Assembly: GCA_947441745.1 (NCBI GenBank)
Contig: CANEUJ010000035.1
Coordinates: 1 to 12,710 of the forward strand
Direction: 5' to 3'
Origin: Neisseriaceae bacterium
GTDB taxonomy: Bacteria > Pseudomonadota > Gammaproteobacteria > Burkholderiales > UBA11063
Length of the DNA stretch: 12,710 nucleotides
Position 1 is the stretch's first letter. Every line of letters starts with the position of its first letter. This document shows positions 6,197 through 12,710 of the stretch, piece by piece. The position numbers and the translations under genes were made by a program. The notes below the pieces were generated by a model. That model saw nothing but the letters and a program-made list of their open reading frames with translations, was not told the origin of the DNA and did not search any database.

Positions 6197-9016
6197 ATGA
6201 GTTTTATTTCACGTCACATTGGCTCTAAGCTTCACGAACAGCAAGCAATGCTACAGCACTTAGGTTATAAAGATTTAGATGGTTTTATTAAAGCAGTTAT
6301 CCCGTCTGATTTGTTTAGTAATACTGGTACAACAGGTGCTAGCACTGTTTCAGAATATAAAGCATTACAACAAATAGGTACAATTGCGAGTAAAAATAAA
6401 CTTTTCAAAAACTATATTGGGATGGGGTATTACGAGACTATAACCCCCTCAGTGATTAAGCGTAATGTATTAGAAAATCCTGGTTGGTATACTGCTTATA
6501 CGCCATATCAAGCTGAGATTTCTCAAGGTCGTTTGGAAGCTCTCCTAAATTACCAACAAATGGTTATGGATTTAACTGGTTTTGATTTGGCAAATGCTTC
6601 ACTTCTTGATGAAGCTACAGCTGCTGCTGAGAGTATGCTTATGTCACAAAGAGTTAATCCTTCTAAGAGTGACAAATTTTTTGTATCAAATAATGTATTA
6701 CCACAAACCCTTGATGTAATAAAAACTCGTGCGAAATATGCTGGTATTGAAGTGGTAGTGGGTGATGTAGAGTCATTTGATGCTATTGAGTTTTATGGGG
6801 CTTTGATACAAAACCCTGGGTTTAATGGTGAAATAAAAGATTATACTTCTATTATTGCTCGTGCTAAGGATACTAATCCAAAGCTTGTGGTTACTATGGC
6901 TTGTGATATTATGAGTTTGGTATTATTCAAGTCAGCAAAAGATCAAGGAGCTGACATAGCAGTTGGTAGTACACAGCGTTTTGGAATTCCTCTTGGTTTT
7001 GGTGGGCCACACGCTGCTTATATGGCAACAAATGACGCAAATAAACGTAATATGCCGGGTAGAATTATTGGTTTATCAGTAGATTCTAAAGGTAAAAAAT
7101 CGCTACGTATGTCCTTACAAACGAGAGAGCAACATATTAGACGTGAGAAAGCAACTTCTAATATTTGTACCGCTCAAGTTTTATTAGCTAACATGGCAGG
7201 TTTTTATGCTGCATATCATGGTAGTAGTGGCTTAAAAGCAATTGCGAATAAAATTCACCACTTAACTTTAATTTTAGCTAATCATTTAAAATCAGCAGGA
7301 TTTAATTTAGGGTCTCATGAATTGATTTTTGATACCATTGTTGTTAATACTGATAAAGCTGATGCAGTTTATGCTAAACTAATTGAAGCTGGTTATCTAG
7401 TTGGACACAATGGTCATATGCTTGTAATATCACTTGGTGAAACTACAGAGGTTGAAGATATTGAAGTTATAATCAAATGTTTTACTGATAAAGTTACAGT
7501 TTTAGATCATGCTAATGAAATTGTACCATTATTGGTAAAATATAATAGCCTGTATCGTTCTGATGAGGTTCTTAGTCACAAAGTGTTTAATACCCATAAC
7601 AGTGAAACCCAAATGATGCGTTATTTAAAATATCTTGAAAATAAAGATATATCTTTGGTTCATTCAATGATTCCTCTTGGTTCTTGTACGATGAAATTGA
7701 ACGCGGCTAGTGAATTAGAGCCAGTATCTTGGGCAGGATTTGCAAATGTGCATCCATTTGCACCCACTAAATATGTTGCAGGATATATGGAGCTTGCTTC
7801 TGACTTAGAGGAGCAGTTAAAAGCTATTACTGGATTTGATGCGGTATCATTACAGCCAAACTCTGGTGCTCAGGGTGAGTATGCAGGGATATTAACAATT
7901 CGTCGCTATCAAGAAAGCGTTGGGCAATCATATCGTAATATCTGTCTAATCCCAAAGTCAGCTCATGGAACAAATCCAGCAACAGCTCAGATGATGGGCT
8001 TAGAAGTAGTGGTAGTTGATTGTGATACAGATGGTAATATTAATGTGTCTGATCTAGAGCAAAAAGCTATTTTGCATAAAGATAATCTATCTTGTCTAAT
8101 GGTAACTTATCCATCTACTCATGGAGTATTTGAAACTGCTATTAAAACCATTTGTCAGATTATTCATGCTAATGGTGGTCAAGTGTATATGGATGGTGCT
8201 AATCTAAATGCACAGGTTGGGTTGGTAAAACCAGCAGAGCTTGGTGCTGATGTACTACATAGTAATTTACATAAAACGTTTTGTATTCCTCATGGTGGTG
8301 GCGGTCCTGGTATGGGGCCAATTGGTTGTAAATCACATTTAGCACCGTTTTTGCCAGACCATCATCACACTCATTCAGACATAAAAGATGTTTATGCGGT
8401 TAATGCTGCACCTTATGGCAGTGCATCTATACTTCCAATTACGTGGATGTATATCACTATGATGGGGGAATATGGGTTAGCATTAGCAACTAAGATTGCG
8501 ATTTTAAATGCTAACTATATAGCAAGTAAGCTAAATCATGCATTTCCTGTATTATATACTGGGGTTAATGGCTTGGTTGCTCATGAGTGTATTATTGACT
8601 TACGCTCCTTAAAAGCGGAGACTGGTATTACTGAAGTTGATATCGCTAAGCGTTTAATGGATTATGGTTTCCATTCACCAACAATGTCGTTCCCAGTTCC
8701 AGGGACTTTGATGATAGAGCCGACCGAAAGTGAAGCTCTTGATGAATTAGATCGTTTTATTTCAGCGATGTTAAGTATTCATGCCGAAGTAATGCAGGTA
8801 AAAGATGGTGGTTTTGATAAACTAAATAATCCACTAAAAAATGCACCGCATACAATGTCAGATATTATTAGTTGGGATAAGCCATATACTATAGAAGTAG
8901 GTTGCTTCCCGCTCGAGTATCTCAAAAAGAGTAAGATTTTTCCGACGGTAAATCGGATTGATGATGCTCATGGAGATCGTAATTTTATGTGTAATTGCTT
9001 CGATTTCAATAGTTAA
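6197..9016 (+). CDS. gcvP: Glycine dehydrogenase (decarboxylating), P protein, single chain
   Basis: PLP enzyme of 939 aa (E. coli 957) that decarboxylates glycine and loads the aminomethyl group on lipoyl-GcvH. It is the fused one-chain form, not the split GcvPA/GcvPB form. The N-terminal half has RHIG (6-9), YTPYQAEISQGRLEAL (from 101) and the DEATAAAESM block. The C-terminal catalytic half has HGTNPAT (590-596), MDGANLNAQ (665-673) and LHKTFCIPHGGGGPGMGP with PLP lysine Lys693. AAGG (6184-6187) lies 9 nt before ATG. The 235-bp gap from gcvH is filled by repeats. Transcription may still run through from gcvH; no strong new promoter is seen in the gap. Confidence 0.97.
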   Translation: MSFISRHIGSKLHEQQAMLQHLGYKDLDGFIKAVIPSDLFSNTGTTGASTVSEYKALQQIGTIASKNKLFKNYIGMGYYETITPSVIKRNVLENPGWYTAYTPYQAEISQGRLEALLNYQQMVMDLTGFDLANASLLDEATAAAESMLMSQRVNPSKSDKFFVSNNVLPQTLDVIKTRAKYAGIEVVVGDVESFDAIEFYGALIQNPGFNGEIKDYTSIIARAKDTNPKLVVTMACDIMSLVLFKSAKDQGADIAVGSTQRFGIPLGFGGPHAAYMATNDANKRNMPGRIIGLSVDSKGKKSLRMSLQTREQHIRREKATSNICTAQVLLANMAGFYAAYHGSSGLKAIANKIHHLTLILANHLKSAGFNLGSHELIFDTIVVNTDKADAVYAKLIEAGYLVGHNGHMLVISLGETTEVEDIEVIIKCFTDKVTVLDHANEIVPLLVKYNSLYRSDEVLSHKVFNTHNSETQMMRYLKYLENKDISLVHSMIPLGSCTMKLNAASELEPVSWAGFANVHPFAPTKYVAGYMELASDLEEQLKAITGFDAVSLQPNSGAQGEYAGILTIRRYQESVGQSYRNICLIPKSAHGTNPATAQMMGLEVVVVDCDTDGNINVSDLEQKAILHKDNLSCLMVTYPSTHGVFETAIKTICQIIHANGGQVYMDGANLNAQVGLVKPAELGADVLHSNLHKTFCIPHGGGGPGMGPIGCKSHLAPFLPDHHHTHSDIKDVYAVNAAPYGSASILPITWMYITMMGEYGLALATKIAILNANYIASKLNHAFPVLYTGVNGLVAHECIIDLRSLKAETGITEVDIAKRLMDYGFHSPTMSFPVPGTLMIEPTESEALDELDRFISAMLSIHAEVMQVKDGGFDKLNNPLKNAPHTMSDIISWDKPYTIEVGCFPLEYLKKSKIFPTVNRIDDAHGDRNFMCNCFDFNS

Positions 9017-9019
9017 ATA

Positions 9020-9097
9020 CGTCATCCTAGCACTTTTTCAGGTCACCACTAGCTCATTTCGTCATCGAAGCAGCAGGCTGGGATCCATGCCATTGTT
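9020..9097 (+). repeat. Degenerate repeat copy after gcvP
   Basis: Starts 3 bp after the gcvP stop with CGTCATCCTAGCA, followed by GTCATCGAAGCA (9061-9072) and then GGCTGGGATCCATG. The left arm of the family hairpin is lost here (CAGCAGGCTGGG), so this copy can no longer form the usual stem. Confidence 0.75.
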
Positions 9098-9283
9098 CTA
9101 ATATGCGTATTAGAGCATGGGTTCCAAACTCGTGACGAAACAGCATCTACAATCGTCATCCCAGCGGAGGCTGGGATCCATGCTCTTGCCCTAATATGCG
9201 TATTAGAGCATGGGTTCCAAACTCGTGACGAAACAGCATCTACAATCGTCATCCCAGCGGAGGCTGGGATCCATGCTCTTGCC
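9098..9283 (+). repeat. Two identical 93-bp tandem repeat units
   Basis: Units 9098-9190 and 9191-9283 are identical base for base. Each holds a short palindromic spacer (CTAATA-TGCG-TATTAG) and one element of about 83 bp from TAGAGCATGGGTTCC to CCATGCTCTTGCCCTA. The element has an inner inverted pair GACGA / TCGTC and the hairpin ATCCCAGC, loop GGAG, GCTGGGAT. Perfect identity suggests a recent duplication. The array fills most of the 395-bp gap before the next gene. The - strand frame across it (AWIPASAGMT type) is repeat-derived and not a gene. Confidence 0.92.
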
Positions 9284-9346
9284 CTACTAAATACCATTAA
9301 AAAAATAGCAACGAAGAATTAATAATAAAACTACCCCTGGTTAGAT

Positions 9347-9376
9347 TTGTGAATGATTCTTATTCTCATGTATAAT
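9347..9376 (+). promoter_or_regulatory. Promoter of the secreted-protein gene, with Fur-box-like overlap
   Basis: TTGTGA (9347-9352), 18-bp spacer, perfect TATAAT (9371-9376). Across the spacer lies AATGATTCTTATTCTCATG (9352-9370), which resembles Fur boxes of the AATGA..ATTCTCATT type. The promoter is credible; the Fur operator is a suggestion from base pattern only. Confidence 0.55.
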
Positions 9377-9411
9377 CATTGCTTGATTTATACATTGAAT
9401 AGGAGAGAATC

Positions 9412-10737
9412 ATGTCTCATAAATTAAATAGAAAAATAACCGCTATTGCTTTAACGATGTGTTTATCAGCAAAAAGTTTTGGAGCTGCTACAAGTGATGA
9501 TGCATTTAGCAAAAAACATATTGTGACCAATCAGGCAGTTATGCTAAGCGAAGATCCAGGGCCATGGTTTTGGGTCATTGACATTACAAAAGACTTAGCA
9601 ATGAGCTATTTAGGTGGATTGATTGCTAGTGATAGTGTTGACATGCTTAAATTAGAACAGCAAAACGCTCAAATTTTGAAAGATTTGCAAGAGCAGAAGG
9701 AGATGTTGCAGTCACTATTGGGGGATGTTGTAGTTAAGCAAATTGGTGTTCAAAATGATGATTTTGTAGATACCAAATCTGAGTTTGTAGCTGCAATCAA
9801 AACTTTTGGGTATCAATCACAAAATTATCCATTTTATAATAAATTTAGGCGGGATCACCCAGAGTTTAATCCACGCTTGTTAAATGAGCGAGCGTTATGG
9901 GTGGCATTATCACAATATGATAGAGATAATCAAAAAGATCCAACTTATTATCAGGGTAGTTTAACGATGACTCTTTTTAATGGTAGCATTCGTCAATTAA
10001 AATCTCTACAGGATTTGACCACAGATACAACAACTACAATGCATGTTATAGGAACTTCTGCAACCAATCCATCTCAATTACCAGCTATAAATAAATCCTT
10101 AGATACAATTTATAATTTAGGTTATTGGATGTTAACTTACAGGGCACAAATTGAAGTTTGGCGAGTTTGGTTTGGGGTTCCTTCAGAAAATCAAATGTCA
10201 AATGATGACGAGGTGTCACAAATTGTATTTACGTACCGCCATAATCTAGATATTATTTATAAAGAATATCAACAAAATTATAATCTAGCAGTGGCAAATG
10301 CAGCACATGGTCCTTATAGAGTACAATATTGTAATAATACTGGTAATGATATAATGGGGTTTCAGTTAAAAGAGTTGGGTTTAACGTATTCAAAAAATAT
10401 TAATAATAATGAATGCTATTTTTCTTATCCACAAAATAGTGATTATGGAAACTTTGAAATGGATACAGATAAAGAACGTGCATGGCATAACTTAAGACGC
10501 TTTGGTTGTTATACTAGTCATTCATGGGAAGTTGCTAATGGTGCTAGTTTTTCTGCCAACGATCCAAGTCAGAGATTTATTGGAATGAAAGTAACTGGTT
10601 GCTCTTATATTGACGATAGCACTTGTAACTATCATCATATCCAAGATAGCTGCCATGGTGAAGCCTTCACTGTATCTGCTCATGATGCTGGGTTTGATCC
10701 AATCCCTGAGAGTGCACCAGTAGATATTACAAAATAA
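9412..10737 (+). CDS. Secreted protein of unknown function with six C-terminal cysteines
   Basis: A 441-aa protein that I do not recognise. The N-terminus is a Sec signal peptide: basic MSHKLNRK, hydrophobic ITAIALTMCLSA, then a likely cut after Gly24 or Ala26 (SFG-AATS). Residues about 77-105 (DMLKLEQQNAQILKDLQEQK onward) look like a short coiled coil, preceded by an aromatic/hydrophobic stretch (PGPWFWVIDI, 49-58; SYLGGLI). The mature protein has exactly six cysteines, all in the last third (307, 335, 366, 397, 405, 414), consistent with up to three disulfides after export. The middle is rich in Tyr, Asn and Gln. AGGAG (9401-9405) lies 6 nt before the start. It stands alone, with its own promoter that may be iron-regulated. 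Periplasmic or extracellular location is inferred; function is open. Confidence 0.8.
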   Translation: MSHKLNRKITAIALTMCLSAKSFGAATSDDAFSKKHIVTNQAVMLSEDPGPWFWVIDITKDLAMSYLGGLIASDSVDMLKLEQQNAQILKDLQEQKEMLQSLLGDVVVKQIGVQNDDFVDTKSEFVAAIKTFGYQSQNYPFYNKFRRDHPEFNPRLLNERALWVALSQYDRDNQKDPTYYQGSLTMTLFNGSIRQLKSLQDLTTDTTTTMHVIGTSATNPSQLPAINKSLDTIYNLGYWMLTYRAQIEVWRVWFGVPSENQMSNDDEVSQIVFTYRHNLDIIYKEYQQNYNLAVANAAHGPYRVQYCNNTGNDIMGFQLKELGLTYSKNINNNECYFSYPQNSDYGNFEMDTDKERAWHNLRRFGCYTSHSWEVANGASFSANDPSQRFIGMKVTGCSYIDDSTCNYHHIQDSCHGEAFTVSAHDAGFDPIPESAPVDITK

Positions 10738-10744
10738 TACACTC

Positions 10745-10806
10745 CGTCATCAAAGCAATATTTTCCGTCATACCAGCGAATGCTGGTATCCATCCCCTTG
10801 CTCTAA
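10745..10806 (+). repeat. Partial foldback repeat after the secreted-protein gene
   Basis: Starts 7 bp after the stop with CGTCATCAAAGCA, then CCGTCATACCAGC. The hairpin is ATACCAGC (10770-10777), loop GAAT, GCTGGTAT (10782-10789), 8 bp and fully paired. It ends CCATCCCCTTGCTCTA. Compared with the other copies, one base pair of the stem is changed on both arms. The left terminus AGAGCATGG is missing. Confidence 0.8.
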
Positions 10807-10814
10807 AGGGATAT

Positions 10815-10844
10815 TTTACATTTTGATAGATAATATAGTATAAT
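10815..10844 (+). promoter_or_regulatory. Sigma70 promoter of the second SDR gene
   Basis: TTTACA (10815-10820), 18-bp spacer, perfect TATAAT (10839-10844), followed by a short leader with AAGGAG (10861-10866). Lies immediately downstream of the repeat copy. Confidence 0.6.
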
Positions 10845-10872
10845 TGTGTATTATTAATTAAAGGAGCCTTAG

Positions 10873-11670
10873 ATGAGCAAAAATATTGAAAATAAATATG
10901 CACTAGTTACTGGAGCATCTAGCGGTATAGGCAAGTGCATTTGTAAATCCCTTTATACCAAAGGTTATAATCTAGTTATTATTTCAAGCGATAATGATAA
11001 ACTTGAAAAAGCATACAGTGAAATTTCATCACTTCGACCAGATGGTAAAATATACACGTTTTGTGTTGATTTGTCGGAAGAGAGCTCTGCTCAAAAGGTG
11101 TATCAATTTATACAATCACAAAATCTTAAAATAAATGTGTTGGTTAATAATGCTGGGGTTGGGGCTTATGGTTTACACATAGATCAAAGTCCAGCTAAAA
11201 TTGATAAAATGCTAAAATTAAATATAATTACTTTAACAAATTTATGTGCTTTATTTGGTGGGGCTATGAAAGAAGATGGTGATGGTTATATCCTCAATAT
11301 ATCATCTATAGCAGCATATCAATCCGTTCCTTACCTAGCAGCATATGCTGCATCAAAAAGTTACGTCTTAAACTTTTCTGAAGGCTTAGCAAAAGAACTT
11401 GAAGATTATAATATAGTTGTAACTTCTTTTGCGCCAGGGCACACGAATACTAATTTCTTTAATTATTCTAATGTCCCAAAGAATCATAAATTTTTTAAAC
11501 CAACTTCATTTGCTAATCCCGAGGATGTAGCAAACGAAGCTCTAAAAGCTTTATTTGCTAGAAAATTGTCAGTAGTGTACGGATTCAAAAACAAAGTATT
11601 GACATTTAGTAGTAGACTGGCACCAAGATGGTTGAGTGCCACAATCTCCAAAAAACTAGTTTCAAACTAA
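10873..11670 (+). CDS. SDR family oxidoreductase, DltE-like (COG0300 type)
   Basis: A 265-aa classical short-chain dehydrogenase. TGASSGIG (13-20) binds NAD(P), NNAG is at 92-95, and the catalytic set is Ser145, Tyr158 and Lys162 (YAASK). The stretch LNISSIAAYQSVPYLAAYAA and the C-terminal pattern PEDVANEALKALFARKLSVVYGFKNK, followed by a hydrophobic/basic tail, are typical of DltE/YqjQ-like SDRs rather than of FabG. The substrate is unknown. It is not a close copy of the SDR at 2405-3175, so it is not a local duplication. AAGGAG lies 6 nt before ATG. Flanked on both sides by repeat copies and with its own promoter, it appears to be a single-gene unit. Confidence 0.9.
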   Translation: MSKNIENKYALVTGASSGIGKCICKSLYTKGYNLVIISSDNDKLEKAYSEISSLRPDGKIYTFCVDLSEESSAQKVYQFIQSQNLKINVLVNNAGVGAYGLHIDQSPAKIDKMLKLNIITLTNLCALFGGAMKEDGDGYILNISSIAAYQSVPYLAAYAASKSYVLNFSEGLAKELEDYNIVVTSFAPGHTNTNFFNYSNVPKNHKFFKPTSFANPEDVANEALKALFARKLSVVYGFKNKVLTFSSRLAPRWLSATISKKLVSN

Positions 11671-11680
11671 GTTAAATCCT

Positions 11681-11733
11681 ACGTCGTCCCAGTGAAATTT
11701 CTCGTCGTCCCAGCGTATGCTGGGATCCATGCA
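11681..11733 (+). repeat. Partial foldback repeat after the second SDR gene
   Basis: Starts about 10 bp after the stop with ACGTCGTCCCAG, broken off, then a second start CGTCGTCCCAGC. Hairpin TCCCAGC (11708-11714), loop GTAT, GCTGGGA (11719-11725), then TCCATGCAC. Shares the GTCGTC variant with the array at the right edge, while the copies before 11000 have GTCATC. Confidence 0.8.
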
Positions 11734-11751
11734 CTAACGGTATTCATATTA

Positions 11752-11760
11752 TGGTAAAAT
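11752..11760 (+). promoter_or_regulatory. Candidate extended -10 promoter for the zeta-like gene
   Basis: TGGTAAAAT matches the TGnTAnnnT extended -10 pattern and lies 39 bp before ATG 11800. No good -35 is visible. Confidence 0.3.
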
Positions 11761-11799
11761 CACTACATTATTGAATAAATTTATAAGTAGGGTTATAAT

Positions 11800-12456
11800 A
11801 TGGATCATGCGGTTAATCAATTTCAAATTGATAAAATTCAAATTAGCTATGAAAATATCCCTTTAGCAGTTTTTTTGTTAGGTGCTAATGGTAGTGGTAA
11901 GAGTACCTTACGTAATTATCTAAATTTATCTGATATTCAAACTAATATTGATCCTGATGTTCTAAATAGAGTATTTAAGCTTAGGTATCCTGATAGTTAT
12001 CTTATAGAGTCAGCCAAACAAGCACTAACTATGTATAATCAAGGTGTAAGTAGTGGTCTAAATATTTGCATTGAAAGTACATTGTCTGGGCGAGGTACTA
12101 TAGAACGAATAAAAGCAGCAAAAGCTAATGGATATTTTATTGTAGCGTATTTTGTTGGTTTAGAGAGTTTAGAGCTTAATATTGAACGAGTTAGACAACG
12201 TGTTCTCAGCGGTGGACATAATATTCCTACAGAAACTATAACTAGGCGCTATACTGAATCAATCAATAACTTTATAAAATGTATCCATTTATTTGATGAA
12301 GTTCATATAATTGATAATAGTGATAAATCATATAATTTACAGATATCAAAATTTTCTGATAAATTGGTAAGCTATATAGATGATATTGAGCCATGGGTAA
12401 GTAATATTGTGAAAAACGATAAATTATTAAAGTCTGCTCTTGCTCTTGAAATATAA
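11800..12456 (+). CDS. Zeta-toxin-like P-loop kinase (COG4185 type), no adjacent antitoxin
   Basis: A 218-aa P-loop NTPase. Walker A GANGSGKST (28-36), then NIDPD, ESTLSGRGT and the late block RVRQRVLSGGHNIPTETITRRY (from 130), which together fit the zeta-toxin / predicted kinase group COG4185. True zeta toxins phosphorylate UDP-N-acetylglucosamine and are paired with an epsilon antitoxin; many COG4185 members are solitary with unknown substrate. No small antitoxin frame is seen directly upstream (129-bp gap with a repeat). AGGG (11789-11792) lies 7 nt before ATG. The last seven codons and stop lie inside the first unit of the 113-bp tandem array, so the present C-terminus (SALALEI) may have been shaped by repeat insertion. 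Confidence 0.8.
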   Translation: MDHAVNQFQIDKIQISYENIPLAVFLLGANGSGKSTLRNYLNLSDIQTNIDPDVLNRVFKLRYPDSYLIESAKQALTMYNQGVSSGLNICIESTLSGRGTIERIKAAKANGYFIVAYFVGLESLELNIERVRQRVLSGGHNIPTETITRRYTESINNFIKCIHLFDEVHIIDNSDKSYNLQISKFSDKLVSYIDDIEPWVSNIVKNDKLLKSALALEI

Positions 12457-12710
12457 AACCAGAATAACTACATAAATTAGAGCATGGATTCCAAACTCGT
12501 GACGAAACAGCAACTACAATCGTCGTCCCAGCGTATGCTGGGATCCATGCTCTTGCTCTTGAAATATAAAACCAGAATAACTACATAAATTAGAGCATGG
12601 ATTCCAAACTCGTGATGAAACAGCAACTACAATCGTCGTCCCAGCGGAGGCTGGGATCCATGCTCTTGCTCTTGAAATATAAAACCAGAATAACTACATA
12701 AATTAGAGCA
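12435..12710 (+). repeat. 113-bp tandem repeat array overlapping the 3' end of the zeta-like gene
   Basis: Units start at 12435, 12548 and 12661 (period 113 bp); the third is cut by the window edge after 50 bp. Each unit is TGCTCTTGCTCTTGAAATAT, a spacer (AAAACCAGAATAACTACATAAA), then the foldback element from TAGAGCATGGATTCC to GGGATCCA. Units 1 and 2 differ at GACGAAACAG / GATGAAACAG and in the hairpin loop (GTAT in unit 1, GGAG in unit 2). The first 22 bases of unit 1 are the coding end and stop of the gene at 11800-12456, and this end is repeated in units 2 and 3. The array continues beyond the window. Confidence 0.92.

Noticed and set aside
9049..9297. A - strand frame of 82 codons with repeated AWIPASAGMT-like peptide
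   Set aside because: It lies wholly in the tandem repeats and repeats with them; this peptide type is a well-known false translation of hairpin repeats.
10770..10806. Repeat hairpin as an intrinsic terminator
   Set aside because: The stem is good, but no T run follows in this or the other copies; kept as a repeat only.
12435..12710. CRISPR array
   Set aside because: Units are 113 bp with no short-repeat/unique-spacer pattern; the spacers are the same in each unit and no cas gene is near.

Overview
The window is a strongly AT-rich stretch of bacterial chromosome with every recognisable gene on the + strand. The partial ribosomal protein L17 at the left edge ends in a C-terminal sequence that reads like betaproteobacterial, and most closely Neisseriales, L17 (recalled similarity, no search run). 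I therefore infer an AT-rich betaproteobacterium of Neisseriales type; the family-level placement is tentative.

Left part (1-3300): the end of rplQ, normally the last gene of the alpha ribosomal operon, closes with a near-perfect rho-independent terminator. About 780 bp without a large gene follow. They hold a candidate sigma70 promoter overlapped by a Fur-box-like sequence and a set of very short ORFs with ribosome binding sites. Next come a three-BON-domain protein and an Hsp20 small heat-shock protein in one operon, then a classical short-chain dehydrogenase (SDR). This looks like a stress-tolerance group.

Middle (3370-9016): a GT-C type membrane mannosyltransferase-like gene (PIG-V/GT76-like) lies 8 bp upstream of the glycine cleavage genes gcvT, gcvH and gcvP, with the gcvT ribosome binding site overlapping its stop codon. 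GcvT (aminomethyltransferase), GcvH (lipoyl carrier, Lys63) and single-chain GcvP (PLP decarboxylase, Lys693) are complete. With a lipoamide dehydrogenase encoded elsewhere they would split glycine into CO2, NH3 and methylene-THF. The usually tight gcvH-gcvP junction is opened by a 235-bp spacer full of foldback repeats.

Right part (9017-12710): single genes with their own promoters, separated by copies of one foldback repeat family: an unrecognised secreted protein with six C-terminal cysteines and a Fur-box-like promoter, a second SDR (DltE-like), and a zeta-toxin-like P-loop kinase with no visible antitoxin. The repeats (termini AGAGCATGG / CCATGCTCT, inner hairpin CCCAGC-4 nt-GCTGGG) follow the stop codons of five successive genes in the same orientation. 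In two places they form tandem arrays: two identical 93-bp units after gcvP, and 113-bp units at the right edge that include the last codons and stop of the zeta-like gene. The repeat family and its relation to gene 3' ends is the most unusual thing in the window.
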